Assembly: GCA_018350325.1 (NCBI GenBank)
Contig: JAEVLN010000017.1
Location: 310,001 to 374,000, forward strand
DNA length: 64,000 nucleotides
Origin: Globodera rostochiensis
Lineage: Eukaryota; Nematoda; Chromadorea; Rhabditida; Heteroderidae
Direction: 5' to 3'
Part shown: positions 21,085 through 34,865 of the stretch, one piece after another
How positions within the stretch are numbered: the first letter of the stretch is position 1
How the letters are laid out: each line of letters opens with the position of its first letter
Program-made: the position numbers and the translations under genes
Notes under the pieces: model-generated
Told to the model about the DNA's origin: nothing
Database searches by the model: none
Seen by the model: the letters and a program-made list of their open reading frames with translations, nothing else

Positions 21085-22198
21085 ATGTCCAGTGCCTTTC
21101 TTTTTGTGTTCATCTTAACTTTGACTTTGCTTCCCGTCCCCTCCCTCCAAGCTGCCAGCTTCATCACTTTGCATTGCCAAGTGATTGTCAATAAAAACAA
21201 AAACAATTAAATTTAATGCTTTCATTGCTTAGGGCAACGGTTTGTACGTTTCCGGACGATGGAACGAAAATGGACAGACGGCGGATTTGCCACTGCCATC
21301 CGAATTCACGATGTAAAATAAAAGCTTTTAATTTATCCATAGAAAGTGATTTTTAAAATACGCAAAAAAGGGAATTTATATTATTTTAATTCATTCGATG
21401 TTTTGCAGGTTTTTGGTAAGAGGTAACAAAGACGGAACGGTGTCTTTCGTCAGCAATTCGAACAGAATGCTGCTGACCGTTCTGCCTAAATATTTTGGAC
21501 GCATTGTTTTGGCTCATCAGAAGAGTAATTAATAAATATAATTTGATTTTAATTGAACTCCGTTAACCCGGTGTAAATGAACTCGCCGAATGAGACGATT
21601 AAACTTTGATTGAAATCGTTCTAGGGCCCTCATTTCTTACTTTTTAACCTATAAAATTGCTTATTCGTTCGGGCACAGTTTCTTCAGACCCAGTGCTTCG
21701 AATATTGCAGGATTAAAAAAATTAAGGCGTCCAAAACGCCTACGGCAATTCGTCCTTCAAATTTAATTTCAGATGATTCGTCCAGCAAATTCAAATTGAT
21801 CCCTTACACGGACGGCACCTACGCAATAAAGGTCCATACTTTCACTATTTGGAGTAAGAAATCAACTCGGGGGTTTCCAACTTATGGCATTTGCGGCTTT
21901 TTGTGCGTCAAGACTGAAATTACCCGGATCCAATTGGATTTGAATTAATTAGCAGTGAAATTCCATTGTACTCTTCGCGTGGAGTTGGCTAATTGAATGA
22001 AAGCCATCTCAGGCCGCTGCCAATGGGAAGTACGCGAGCTGTCGCAACTTCTCCTACCAGCTGCTCGCCAACCGGGAGAAGGTAGAGGGGCCCTTCGAGA
22101 GGTTCTACCTGGACACTGTGACCGCCCTGGCGGAATTTGTCACTGCCAGAGTGCCACTGAAATTACGTCACATCAAAAATCACAGGAAAAGCGGATAA
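21085..22198 (+). CDS. Secreted fascin-like beta-trefoil protein
   Basis: The ATG at 21085 starts a typical signal peptide (MSSAFLFVFILTLTLLPVPS, then LQA). Four exons follow with canonical splice sites in consistent phase: CQ|GNGLYVSGRWNENG (acceptor before 21235), FLVRGNKDGTVSFVSNSNRM (from about 21410), NDSSSKFKLIPYTDGTYAIK (from about 21772), and AAANGKYASCRNFSYQLLAN ending PLKLRHIKNHRKSG with the stop at 22196-22198. The DGTYAIKA-NGKYAS and LLANRE-x5-PFERF spacing matches the repeated strand pattern of fascin/actin-crosslinking beta-trefoil domains (G-K-Y-V-S, L-x-A-x-R, W-E-x-F). Unlike cytoplasmic fascin it is short, about 190 residues, and secreted, so actin bundling is unlikely. A carbohydrate- or protein-binding role is inference. 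Confidence 0.7.
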
Positions 22199-22496
22199 AT
22201 TGGCAAATGTCGAGACCGAAAGACCAAATTCATCCAAAGTTTGTTGTCCACTCCCAATCGATAAAATTAAAAAATTTCTAACAAAATTTGTCGACTTTGT
22301 ACAACAAATGAGGTAGAACAACTCACACAAAACTGGTGAGATGATGCAATGGGACAAATAGCGTCACCACCGCTAGTTTTTTAACGGGTAAATTCTTTCA
22401 CCGCCCGAACATTAATTAGACAGCAATCGCATATTCACACAACCCCTCGCGCTCTGGGAGGTTTGGGTGCCGCCGTTTGGTCTACTCCATGTTAAA

Positions 22497-22906
22497 TGGC
22501 GCCCTACCCAACGTCTCCCCGGCGCTCAGCCCAAACGCCCCCCCCCCGGTGCTCAGCCCAAACGGCCCCCCGGCGCCCTACCCAACGTCCCCCCGGTGCT
22601 CAGCCCAAACGCCCCCCCCCGGTGCTCAGCCCAAACGGCCCCCCGGCCTACCCAACGTCCCCCCGGTGCTCAGCCCAAACGCCCCCCCCCGGTGCTCAGC
22701 CCAAACGGCCCCCCGGCGCCCTACCCAACGTCCCCCCGGTGCTCAGCCCAAACGACCCCCCGGTGCTCAGCCCAAACGCCCCCCCCCGGTGCTCAGCCCA
22801 AACGGCCCCCCCGGCGCCCTACCCAACGGCCCCCCGGCGCTCTGCCCAAACGGCCCCCCGGCGCCCTACCCAACGGCCCCCCGGCGCTCTGCCCAAACGG
22901 CAAAAA
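22497..22906. repeat. C-rich tandem array, CAGCCCAAACGCCCC / CTACCCAACGTCCCC words
   Basis: About 410 bases of interleaved words: GGTGCTCAGCCCAAACG, GGCGCCCTACCCAACG and GGCGCTCTGCCCAAACG separated by C-runs of 5-10. Because no word contains a stop and C-run lengths vary, all three plus-strand frames stay open for over 150 codons (Pro-rich). This is a repeat property, not evidence of a gene. It lies about 300 bases past the beta-trefoil gene. Confidence 0.9.
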
Positions 22907-23394
22907 CCCGACTCATTCCCGAAGGCGCGTTTGGTATTCAGTAACACGATAATTTGTTCAGCTATGGCAATTTAATTTTCTTATACAACTATTAACAGAC
23001 AATGGATGACAAAAACTAATTGTTTCCAAAAAGTTGCGCTAAAATAAAATGGGCGAACAACCACTTTTCAATCCAACTTTTCCATTTTGTAAATTTCAGA
23101 TGGACCAAAAGGAGGCAACAAAATTGAATGATTTGAGATTATTTGTGGAATTGGCAGTGATCGGAAGAGAATGGGGGGGGGGGGGGGGGCAATGTTCTGA
23201 GGAAGAAAGAAGAGACTGTGCAGGGCATAAAAGGACTTTGGCTTTTGAAAATAGAGCAATATAAAAAAGCAGTCATATTTTGGGAACAAACGCCTTATAG
23301 TTAATGAAGGACGCACGCACGGAATGAGTCAAATCGGCCATCTGCGGCTTAATTTCTCACCAGTCGAGACAACAACAGTTATACCCTAATATGC

Positions 23395-23525
23395 GTTAGA
23401 TGACCACGAAACCCTTCGAAAATAATCGATTCTCCCAATTTTCGGTAATAATCGATTCCCCCAATTTTCGAAAATAATCGATTCCCCCAATCTTGGTAAT
23501 AATTGATTCCCCCAATTTTCCGGTA
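23395..23525. repeat. Short tandem repeat, AATAATCGATTCCCCCAATTTTC unit
   Basis: Five or so copies of a ~26-bp unit (AATAATCGATTCCCCCAATT then TTCGGT / TTCGAA / CTTGGT). It lies in otherwise unremarkable intergenic DNA between the C-rich array and the 3' end of the KDM6 gene; no gene was found in 22199-24012. Confidence 0.8.
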
Positions 23526-24012
23526 CGTCACTGCCCCCGCACAAATAACGTTGAGAAAATGAAGAAATAATGATCGATGTTTTGGATAATACAATTAATG
23601 CTCTGCGTTTGTTGGGGTCGGTCGGAGAATGTGCGCATAATGCCATTTTAATTACATCCATCGGCACCTTTACGCAAATGAACAATGAAAGAAACTCCTG
23701 AGCTGAAATTCAAAAAAGAAAGATCATAGCGAAAAAGAACGCAATGCAATGTGAAAGATCGGAAGTAATGACAAAAACAACGTAATGAGGCGCAAAACAT
23801 TTACGGGAAATAAAGGAATTGTGAAAAGACAAATAAAACCGATGAATTAATAAATTACAAATTTGAGAATAATGAAACGGTGGAAAAGAAATGGGGGGAG
23901 GAACGGAACTCGGGTTTATTGTTGTCGGAGATGGACGGGCGGCCGACAAACGATCAGCAGATCAGTGCGGGTTTTGCCTTAATCATTTATTATGGTATCG
24001 ATCGGAAATGAT

Positions 24013-27000
24013 TCAATGCGCAAAAGGATTTGGTTGGTTATTACAAATAGCAAAAGTCAATGCATCCATTCCCCCTTCGCCTACCGGATACAATTGAAAC
24101 CGATCAAAGATGGATGAGAGCTCTTCGAAGGAATATTGCTGCAACACAACCTAAAAATAGAAATGTTTGATGTTATTCGAAAAACAGTCCATTACATGGT
24201 CGTTGAAGCACTGACTTCTGCGCGCACATTGTACACAAAAAATCTTTAAAAGTAAATATTGACGTAGAGGCAGTCAAAGGGAAGCAGCAAAGCACAGCAA
24301 ACCTTCCATTTGCCGCCGATTTCCTTGACGAAAAGAATGTTGAACACTTCGACCTCGCACAAGTGACAATAATGGGCACATTCGCCCTTCTGTCGCTGCT
24401 GTTTTTTGATCGGACTTTTTAGCGCTACTGCCACGTAGTCAACGAGCATTTGGCAGTAGGCCAACGAACGAATGAGCATGTGCTTGACCAGGTTGAAAAG
24501 CTTCTGCAAAATAACACAAAACATGAGACATCCCTCCCCAAATTGAGGGGATCGTTCTACAATTTGCTAATATCCTTTCTTTAATTGCTAAGACCATGAA
24601 AGCTAAAGAAAGAAAGAAAGTGAGAGAGAGGGAGAGAGAAAGAAAGAAAAACGAGTCAAAAAAAAGAACCTGGTTGGTGAAACGAACATCTCGGGCCAAA
24701 GACCAGCACAAGTGTTGCATGGGAACTAACGATTGATATGACTAAAAGAAAAGAACATTTCCATCGGGGAAAAGCATTCAAATTACGTTGAGTCTGTTCC
24801 ATTCGTGCGCCTGCAGGGCCATTTCCAATTGATTGGCCGTCATCGGTCCAACATTCCTTTAAGATTATGAAAATAAAACATCCTATTCATGATTTATGAC
24901 AAAAACTGTTTTTACAAATATTAATGCTCTTTCAAAACAAAAAAAGAAATTACCATGCCACATTATTGCACCATCCAGTGCTTTGGACCTATGCAAAACA
25001 AAATGATTATTTATCACTAAAATTTCATTAGTCAAAGTCATGCACAATGGGGGGGGGGCGGCTTGGGAGCCGCGACGTGCGATATTGGCATTTTGGGCAG
25101 TGTATTTTTGGGGGTTTATTGCATTGTGAGTGTCCCGGCGGACCGACAGATACCACCGGGGGAAATTTATAGGGGGGACGTGCCCGAGTGCGGCGTGGTC
25201 GGGGGTCGACCCCCCCCCCCCCCTCCCGTTTGTGCATGTATTGTCAAAGTACCCAATGGACACAGCCGCCGTTCACCCACACAACGTCGCCGGCCTTTTG
25301 CTAAAAAATTAAATAAATTATTATTAACTATTATTAAAAAAACAAACCGTAAACCGATAGAATGGCACATCGGCCTTGATCAAATCCGTAACGCCTGGCC
25401 ACCAGGCACCACGAAGAAAATCGATGGATCGACTGAAAATGGAACCGAAAAATAAAATTAAAACAATAAAACCCACTCTTTGCACATGTTTTCCAACCCT
25501 AAATAAGTACAAATTAACGTAAAATTGGATAAAATCGAAAACAGACCCGGCCAATATTCGTAGGGAACTCCAAACCATTCGCACTCTCCGGGCCCAATAT
25601 TCACATTTATACTGGCAAAGCTGTTGTTTTCAAGATGGCCTAAATTAACATATTTTGTCAAACAGTACAAGAAAGGTTGAGCACCTGGTGTTCTGCATCC
25701 CGGGACCTTCAAGTAAAGTTGGACAGTGTTCATGCCGTAAACGGTATGGCCGAGATAACTCAGCATATTACTGGCCGAATGGAGACGACAAAAGGCAGGC
25801 AATTTGTTTAGTTCTTTCAGCTGAGCATAAACTAAAAATATTTGAGAGTTAAAATGATTTTCAACGATTTTTACCCAATATCCCAAAAAAAGTTACATTT
25901 TCGCTCGTCACTTAAGTCGATGTTCGTGCCGAATTTGATGATTTTGTAGGGGCTGCCGCTCTCTTCCACTCGGCCTCTGCCCGTCGGCGTTCCGCTCCCG
26001 GCGGCCATCGAAGCTGCCGTTGCGGCAGTCGCCTTCCGTTTCTTCGACGGCACCGGCGACACATTGTCGGCGGTGGGAACTTCGGAAGTGGTGGGCGTTT
26101 GCTGTTGGAACAGTTTCGGGTTAGCCTGACGGAGTTTTTCCGTTTCCTCCTTCAGAGAGTGTCTGCAAGAGAGTTGTTCATTTTACTCACTCACAAATCA
26201 GGCAAAAACCAACCGAAACGATTCAGCCTGATACTGTCCGTATCGGGAAATTGTTGACCACGATTTGGAACTTCTCTGTGAACAATTTACATTATAATAA
26301 ACATGGCGATTTCAAAAAGAATTATTACAATTGCCCAAGTCGGTTCACCCATTTGGTCCAGATTGACATCATATGAGGGCATTTTGTATTGGGTCCGAAC
26401 TTCGACCTGAATATGTTAATGCGGGATTTTTTCAAATCAGATTTCTCCTTTCAGATATTTGTATTGCCTCATGTTCGGGCGCCGTCTGGATGAGTGTTTT
26501 GGTAGAGAATTGGCTGAGGTCGATTTTCAACGCCATGGTCAGCCCGTGGATGAGCACAATGGGCTGGTTGTAGCAGTACTGCTGCAGCTCAATCGCACTC
26601 GCGTCTTTCTGATTCTCCACCAGCACGAGCGGAGTCTTCAGCAAAAGTTTGTCCTTCAGCATGGGCGTCTGTGACGGTATTGGCCGCCTCGGCGGGGGGA
26701 CATCCTCGTCGAAAATGGGCGCCAAAAAATATTCGTCGGGTTTGGCAACGCGTTTCTTGCCTGAATTAATTAATTAATAGTGCATTTTATAAATTTTTTT
26801 GAATGGTTCTAGTCCGGTTTACGTCCCAAAAACTTTTACTTTTTCTTAAAAACTAAAGCTAGTATGGTGCAAATGGCAGACAAAATACCCCCCCCCCCCC
26901 ACTCGACTACGGAGGTAAATATGATGATAAAATTTGTTGTCGGAACATATTAAATTTGGTTTACTACAATAATCATGGACAATCATGGAACGCGTAAACC

Positions 27001-30000
27001 AATAAATAAAATGATACTTACACAGATCAAAAATTTCCTCTGAAGACACGGTGACTGGGACATGGACAGGAGCGAGCAGAGAGAAGTTTGGAGGCAAATC
27101 GGAAGAAAATGAGGTAGAGGAGGAGATCTTCTCTTCTTGGATTTGGTGTTTGTGGTGTCGGTGGTATTGGTGAGAGGTCGAGGGGCTTTCGTTTTCTTCG
27201 TCCTCCTCCATTGTAACTTCTTCCTTTGGCGACATCATCGAGGAAGGCAGCGGAAGTTCCTGCTGATGTTGCTGAAGTGAGGAGGAGGCGGTGGGCGAGG
27301 CCAAGGTGGACGGGGAAGGGCGTCGGTCGCACTTGGAAAATGCCGACGGGCTTTCCAATTGCTGAACGTTTAGCGCAACTAATTTTATTAAACCATCTCA
27401 TGGCAACCAATGAAATAAGTGGCCGGCCATTCAAAGATTCAAAGCTCAGATGAAATCGTGCGCAATTAAAAGCTTTCGAGTTTTTCTCTACTATAACACT
27501 TTGGCGCACTTTACATTAGTCACTTTGAATAGGGATTATCCCTTTGCCCACATTCAATCGTTGAGAAGCCGCCGCAGTCTCGGCCATGGGTCCTTCCGCC
27601 GGTGACGTCGCATTGCGTTCGCCATTCATTGGCCTGTCGTCGGCTGGGGAGGGCGACGGCACTCTCTGCTCCAACTCGCGCAAAAGTGTTGTCTAAATAG
27701 ACGAACAATGTGAGCTAATTTTCCCAAATATCCTCATCACCTCCAGACTTCCGCCTTCGAATTGGTCCTTGTTGATCTTCAAAATTTGCAGAATTTGCCG
27801 TTGGGTGGGCGTCAATTTGTTGGAGGCTATCGGACTGTCCATTTGCATCGAATCCGCGATTAGTTCTTGCATGCTCCACAACGGAGAGCCTTCACGATAG
27901 TTGAGAACGGTGTGCTGAAAACCAATTTGTTATAAGTTAAAACAATTATGAAAGCAAAAAATTAAAAAAAACCGCTCATACAACAATTCACTAAATGACC
28001 CTGAATGAATGAATAAATGGGTGGGGTGAACTAATTTGTAAGAACATACGCGGGACAGGGTTAAAAGTCAAGAAAATGAAATTGTATCCCTTTGACACCG
28101 ACGTAAGTCCATATGAAAACTAATTGCCCGCCGCTCTCTATAATACGTTTTCACATGCGCACTATGCAACCGCTCACCCCTCCCCCCAGTCGCCATCCCA
28201 CGCCTTTGGGCCACCCCAACGCCCACGGGGATTGAGCTGACAAATCTCCGGCAGTTTAGCGCAAAATGAAAGAAGTATGAGGGTGGGGGAGATAATTAAC
28301 TTTTTTGGGGACGATAAACCCTGACATAATTTTTGAGGTGCCATCTAATTTTCAATCAACAAATTTCGAGCCAGACTATAAATTTGGCAATTTTAAAACT
28401 TGATTAACTATTTAAAAAGAACTCTCCTAAAAATAAAAGTTAAGGCTATGTTAAAATAATCCATGTCAGATTTACGTAATGAGAACAAATCTTAGAAACA
28501 ACAAAAAAAAATGTTCTTGCTAATGAACACCTACGTTCTTCAAGTCGGCAAGCCGTTGACGTCTGAAATGTGCCGAAACAATTTAATTGGAGAAGAACGC
28601 GCTCTTTGGGCGATAACTCGCGAGAATTGTGAAACATTAATCGTTAAGCTTTCACTTACACCTGCGCCGGAATTCCCAACTGCCACGCGTTTTCGATGGT
28701 GGGCAGTCTGAAAATGTGTGACAGGTGAAAAGAGAGATTAATTTCTGCAGCTGAAGATGCTTGGATTTTTGCGTTGATGATGTGGAGCCCCCGCATAATC
28801 GGGTATAAAGTGCAAAAGTGTGCAACAACAAAGGCTTTCCCCCACCACAGCTCCTCTTCCGGAGGGATGGAAAGGAGGGCAGTGGGCGAAGGGGGGGGGG
28901 GGGGAAGGTGTGAAAACATTGATGGATGAACGAGGCCTAAACGGTTCCAAGAAAATGGCAACGGAGAACGGGGATGGCAGATGCGACGTACATGAACTAG
29001 AGGGATATTAACTGGCCGGCGTGTCTGACACATCGACAAATATTACCATCGAGAACAGCTCCCGATGGGAGAGGGGGAAGGGGGGGGGGGGATTGCGCCA
29101 CACGCGGCGCGTGCGCAACGACGTAAGAAACTGAGTAATCTCCCAACGTTTTACGAATGGCTGATGAGTGGGAAATAGGGAGGGGAAGGAGTAATGAGAA
29201 GGGCTAACAGAATGGATGAGATAAATTGAAGTGATCGGACGTGAGAGTCGCAACCCAAAAAATGGTGATAGGGAGAGAGAATCAATCAAACAAAAAAAAA
29301 AAAACAATGAACGCGGTTTCAATATTTCGGTCAAACGAAAATTGAAAGGCTTTGTGAATGCGTGTCATCACAATGAATGGAAGAAAAAATGATATGGCAA
29401 ATACGCAAAATCACTTACAAAATGAGGTCCGAACGTCGATTTGTTTGATGTTGTTGATGCAGCAACAACGAATAGTTTTTCGGTCCACCAATTTGGCTGA
29501 GTTCGTGTTCAATCGCAAAAATTCGTGTCCGAAGCTGTTCGGGTGGTTCTGAAAAAATGAACATTCAAATGCGTTGGGTCCGCAATTCCTATGTTTTCCA
29601 CATTTTTCTCTGTGTAAAGTGTCCCATATTCTTCCCTTTAATTCAAAATCATTTCCCCCTCCCCATAAAATTGTCTGTTCTATGCCAGATTCGCCTAAGC
29701 TTTATCCCCCGCCCCGCCCCTCTCGTCAACTATTTAAATTCACTCCAATTCCCATTCGAGGGGCTGTAGGTCAGCTTAGCCGGTTATTTTGCCTTTCTGC
29801 TTCTCCTCTTTGGCTATCAAAAGGTCTTAACACCCAAGCAAGGACACAACAAAATTTATTTTCTGAGAGAGCAAAATATTTACAAGAAATTTGTTAATAA
29901 GAAAATCATTTCTATCGAATTATTGGAAAAATAATGCCCCAAATTGATTTCAAATAATCTCGTAGAATTTTGAGCTGGAAGTCACAGGAGCGTATCCCAA

Positions 30001-33000
30001 CATTCCCACCCCCCCCCCCCTCCTCGTCGCCCACGACGAACGCCAATAAAATAAAATGACACCTTGAGCTGAAAAATGTGCCATTCGACCAAATAAAAAA
30101 CCAACCAATCAAAATTGACTTAATACGATGATCTCATCGCATTTGATTTGAGAGATTGACGAGTCGGTTTTTTCCCCATGTTGACCAACTAGCTCTTTTT
30201 ACCGCCGATTGGCCAAAAGAGGCGTGTAAAATTTGAAAAAACACCCTAATATAAATAATATAAACCCATCCACCTGTCGAAGCTTTCAAGGCCTTTATAT
30301 ATGCGGCAAGAGCCTCCGCGTACTGTCGGTGGTTTTCGTAGAGGTGGCCAAGGTCAAGCCAAGCACCAAAGTGACGGTCGTTCAGCTGAACGGCGCAGGC
30401 GAATGCCTAACGATGGGGAAACATTGCAATAAATTAAACAGAATTACATCAGAACATGGAAGGCAGATTGACACTATATTTTTCACAAATGAAACTATAA
30501 TCAAAATCAACCGAGGTTAGAAAAGTTACCAATTTAGTAAAGTCTGTCGTGTAAAAATGATTGATTGCCCAACTAATTTTAAGTGTTTTTGGGTAAACCG
30601 ATGACTTTACCGACCTGCAAAGCATCAATTGGTTGGTTCTGTTGCTGATAGAGCACGCCGATGCTGCGCCAAATGTTCGCATCCGACTCGTCGCTGTCTA
30701 TCGCCGTGCGATAGGAAACGAAGGCATTTTGCGCCGCCTGATCCTGTTTAAAAATTTTTTTTAAAAAAATAAACCATAAGAAACAGGGGCGTACGGCATT
30801 GTATCGCGGTTGGTGAATGTGTTGCTGCTGACCATTGGGCGTGTTCTGTGGCTCCTCCTCGGCTTTCTTCGCCAATTCACGCCTCTGCTCACTGTAACAA
30901 AGGCCAAGGTAGCAATTTGCTTTGCTATCTGAAAGAACAAATTTAATTAAAGAACAAATTCCGAGAAACGAATTCGTCGGATGATTTGACCTGTCGGAGA
31001 GAATTCGCGGGCCTTACAAAGCAATTTCTCGGCGTCCTTAAGCTTTTGGTACTGGTGCTCCTGCGGTTCACGCTCTCGAGCGCAGAGACTTATCCAGCCT
31101 GACAATGACAACAATCATTCAAAATTAATAGTAAATTCAAAAGTGAAGCAAGCCTCTGTGATGTTCGACAATAATTCTAGATGTATAGAGATAATACAAT
31201 ACTAAACCAATTTAATGAAAAGCTTGAATGACCAAGTCTGCAATATATTGCGGCCAGAAGTTGGTTGCCGAACTTTGCAACGGCACTGTCGTCGATTAAC
31301 TTCCGGTATTCCTGGATAAATAAATTGGAAATTAAATACTACAGATTCATTAATTACTTCAACGGCTTTACGGACGTCCCCCGATATGTCTGAATGTTAT
31401 TAATTCTTATTTCATAAAATTCCATAAAAATTGCACCAAAACAATGCGCAATTTGAAAGCGAAGGAAGTGCTTGGGAAATGCACACTCTTCTTGTCCGTC
31501 TTCGAAAGCGATAGTCAGGTGTTTTAAGGCCAATGGAATGTTGTCGACGGACTTGAAGGAAAGGCCTAGAGGAGGAAACAGTAATTCTGACTTTCCCTCC
31601 CCCCCCCCGCCATGATTCTTATCCTTTTACAGACCCAATCTGGCATGCACGTCAGCTAAGATGGAATTGGCCGTGTGCGGATGAGAAAAGAGTAATTGGC
31701 AAAAAAGTTCGATGACACTGAAACGCAATTAAAAATTAAATACATTTTCGGACATGCCCGGCAACACCAATAGGCATCGACAGGGCTGTATCTTCGGGGG
31801 AGGGGATGTTTTCCTAACACTTTCTAAGGTATTTTAAATGTGTCAAAAAAATAGCTCAATGTAAAGGAGAAAGGATGGGAAAAGACGGGGAAAAAGGGGG
31901 CACCCCCGAATCAATAGGGAGGAAGAAATTGGGGAGGAAGCGGAGGAGGGGAGGGGGAGGGGGGGACTCTCACTTCGCCCCACTTCACTGACGCATTCGG
32001 TCGGTCGGTCAGCGGTAAAAACGGAGGAAGACGCCCAACCAATGGCAATGGTCACTCCCTTCCCCCCCCCACCGCCCAATTCTCTGTTTCTCATGTCTGT
32101 CATTGTGGTTATCGACGACGGGCAACAAGGAGAGAGATTTTTGGGCCAACCAAAAATTAACGATGGAGGGAGTTGAAGGTAGAAAATGCGAAGGGTGAGA
32201 GATGAAGGTCAAAGTGTCGAGAACGACGACGACGACGACAGAGAGAAGGTCAGGCGATGGGAGGGAATATGCAAAGCAGCACACACCACCACCACCATCA
32301 CATACAATAGAAACAGAAAGAGCGAAGGCGTCGTTTGTTCTGCCCGCACATCCCTTCGGTGTCTGTCTGTTCCTCTCTTCCCAAATATCTCTGCACTTTA
32401 TTTGCTTTTCCGCCCTTTTGAATCAAAAACAGAGAAAATAATTTTTGACCAACGCAATAAGAAATGAAGAGAGAAAGAAAAGCCAAACCATCGCATAAAA
32501 AGGCACTGGTATACCATCAAATGGGGAGCGGTCTTTTTGCGGATAGGGTTTGATGAGAGAAGCCCAGAAATAGCATTTATTTCGAAAAAATTTTGAATTA
32601 GATAGACTTTTTAGTCCCTAAAAATCCCTATTTCGCTATTTTTGCGGTTTAGACTGAGTCTGGCCATCTGGGTCTGAGTCTGGTGGCCATCTGAGTCTCG
32701 TTAGTCTATGATATGTTTTCTTTAGTTTTTATTGTTGAATATGTTATGTTTGTTTGCTTTAATTTTTGCTTGAGAAAGTTATAATATTTTTTGAGTAAGT
32801 TGTTTGGCTTTTAATTTTTATGCCACTCCATTAAGAACTTTCCCTTTAACCAGACTCAGATTTTGGCCCAGACTCAGACGGCCCGATTCCGAACAAAGAG
32901 GAGGAAAAGACATGAATAAAAAGACTAAACACTCAAACCGGAATCAGTCAGGGTGCCAGGAATGCATTGATTTGTATACCAAAAAATTGGAAGAATAAGT

Positions 33001-34327
33001 GCTTACGGCCGATATGTTCTGAAGTGATAATAGCACACGCCAAGTCCGTATAGGGCACTCGGATCTCTCCAGAAGTCGTCTTTTTTATGATTGTAAGCCT
33101 TCTGGAAAATTATACATTTGTAATTTGGCAAAAATCAAAGTTGGTGCGCGAAGCGCGAAATTTTTGCCGTCCAAAAAAAATTTAACAAGTGGCAATTATG
33201 GAAATTTGGCCAATTTCTCAACAGAAATCTTAAATTCCCTGCGGCGCTTATCAGCACCGCCGACCCCCTGCCCCGCCCCCAGAAGTTAAGCAGGATTTCA
33301 AAAAAAAACATGCATTTTGAATACGAGGAGATGCACAAACTACTACTTGGAAAGAAAATTGTTGAAAAAATCATTTAAAGCGAAAATATACAGCATTAGA
33401 CTAAATTGGAAAAATTTAATGCCCTTCATTTGCACTTTGAATTTATGGAACCCCTGCATTAAACCCCTAGAAACACTTGACTAGTTTTCTCAAAATTAAA
33501 CTTTTGTCTGAACTTTATCAATTAAAAATAAAAACATATGCCAACCTGATACGCCGAGAGTGCACGAACAAAGTCTTCTGCCAAAAGGTTAATGTGGCCC
33601 AATATCAAATAAATACGGAAGATGCAATCTTTTTCCTCCATCGCTTTCCTTTCGGCATCACCGACAATGTTCGCTCGTGCCTTGATAAGATGAACTAGTT
33701 TTCTTTCTGCGTCTAAATTTTAGTAATTAATAACCGGAATTGAAGATTTTTGACGGTCCTAGTTTGTTGACCAGAAAAAATTGAAAGACATGAGTTGAAA
33801 TTTTTATTTTAGTAAGCTTGGTCAAATTGAGTAATTAAATTTTTTGGGTATTTCTGTCTTAAATAAGTCCTGATTTTCTTCGATTTTGAAGAAATTGAAC
33901 TTTTGGAAATTGTTCGAATTCGTGTTTCGGAATTGGACGAAATGGATGTCAGAATCGGATTCTAGCCTTGAATCCCTCCTTTTTAGCGACTTTGAAAAAA
34001 TTTCATATTTTTCCAAAAAATCTCGGGATCTATAAGACAGGATTAGCAAATTTTAGCACATTTTTTATTGAGAAATTTGTTTCAAAGAATTCATTTTCAT
34101 CTTTCTTCTCTTTACAGAAAAGCCACCCCCCGGGTATAAAGTTAAATCTCTAATAGGGCACTCTAATAGACTATAGACTAACACAGACCTCTCAACGCAA
34201 TTATCAAGAAGTTCGACTTGCTGTATTTCTTGCGCCGAGGGAATTCAAAACTGAAAAAATGAGCGATGAAACAATAAATGTAAAAAGCTACAAACAACCT
34301 CGTTAAACTTTCTTTATGCGTAATCAT
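24013..34327 (-). CDS. utx-1: Histone H3K27 demethylase, UTX/KDM6 family (TPR + JmjC)
   Basis: Nuclear Fe(II)/2-oxoglutarate demethylase removing H3K27 methyl marks. The ATG at 34327 ([10 protein letters not shown]...) is spliced to [15 protein letters not shown] and then to TPR exons: [80 protein letters not shown] and [17 protein letters not shown], closely matching UTX TPRs. [16 protein letters not shown] marks the TPR end. A long disordered Ser/Pro/Glu linker occupies 26.9-27.9 kb. The catalytic part starts [19 protein letters not shown] and FSTKTLIQ, with [14 protein letters not shown] and [25 protein letters not shown] supplies the Fe-binding H-x-E, and GGCVHWV the distal His. The C-terminal zinc module has [14 protein letters not shown] and CVQC. 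The final exon is [20 protein letters not shown]...FAH, stop at 24013. All recognised catalytic residues are present, so it should be active. The symbol follows the C. elegans homologue. Confidence 0.94.
31840..32500. other. Long KDM6 intron segment, no coding support
   Basis: Between the TPR exons ending near 31710 and the one at about 33000-33115 lies a long intron. It contains GA/CT-rich low complexity (31860-32300, including GACGACGACGACGACAG and CACCACCACCACCATCA). No exon with TPR similarity was found here. Confidence 0.5.
32650..32890. mobile_element. Inverted-repeat element with GAGTCTGGCCATCTG words, in a KDM6 intron
   Basis: The left end repeats GACTGAGTCTGGCCATCTGG and GAGTCTGGTGGCCATCTGAG. 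The right end (32850-32885) has the inverse words CCAGACTCAGATTTTGGCCC and CAGACTCAGACGGCC. The ~150-bp centre is AT-rich. This has the same architecture as the other tandem-word elements in the window but is shorter, and no target duplication was identified. Confidence 0.6.
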
Positions 34328-34865
34328 TTCTCCTCGAAGTGTGAAGAATAAATGTATGAATTAAAGTGCAATTTAGTGGTCCCTAAAAAGGAATAAAATT
34401 AATAGTTTTGTGATTTCTGAAGTTATCGAAGCTGAACACGTATGCAGGGACGTATCAGGGGGGGTTCCTCCACCCCGAAATGAAGTTTGAGAAAAAAAAC
34501 CATAAGGGGATCCTTTTGTTTTGCAAATTCAATGGACCAGTTTTCTTAAAAATACCGTTAAATCTTCAAAAAAAATTTCCTGGCGGAGGCTATCGGCGGC
34601 GTCGGACCTCTCCCATTGCTAAAAAGCTTAAAATTACCGTTTTAAATGTTGCTCCTTAACAAATTGAACTGAACATTTTCTCGTCGGCGCCTATTGGCCC
34701 GCCGATCCACCTCCCCCGCAGAAGTAAAGCAGAATTCGCAACAAAAAAAAAGCATTTCTGGAAATTCCTAGAAAATGAATTGTCGCGGGAACGCCATCTG
34801 GGCTGGCCCTCAGCAGATGGCAGTCTCACCTTGCTTGCGGTTCGGACTTTTGCGGGACTTCGATT

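Noticed and set aside
23395..23525. Possible CRISPR-like array of 26-bp units
   Set aside because: Units are contiguous without unique spacers and the genome is eukaryotic; it is a simple tandem repeat.
31843..32103. Ser/Pro-rich frame in the KDM6 intron
   Set aside because: Low-complexity GA/CT sequence with no TPR or linker similarity and no matching splice phase.
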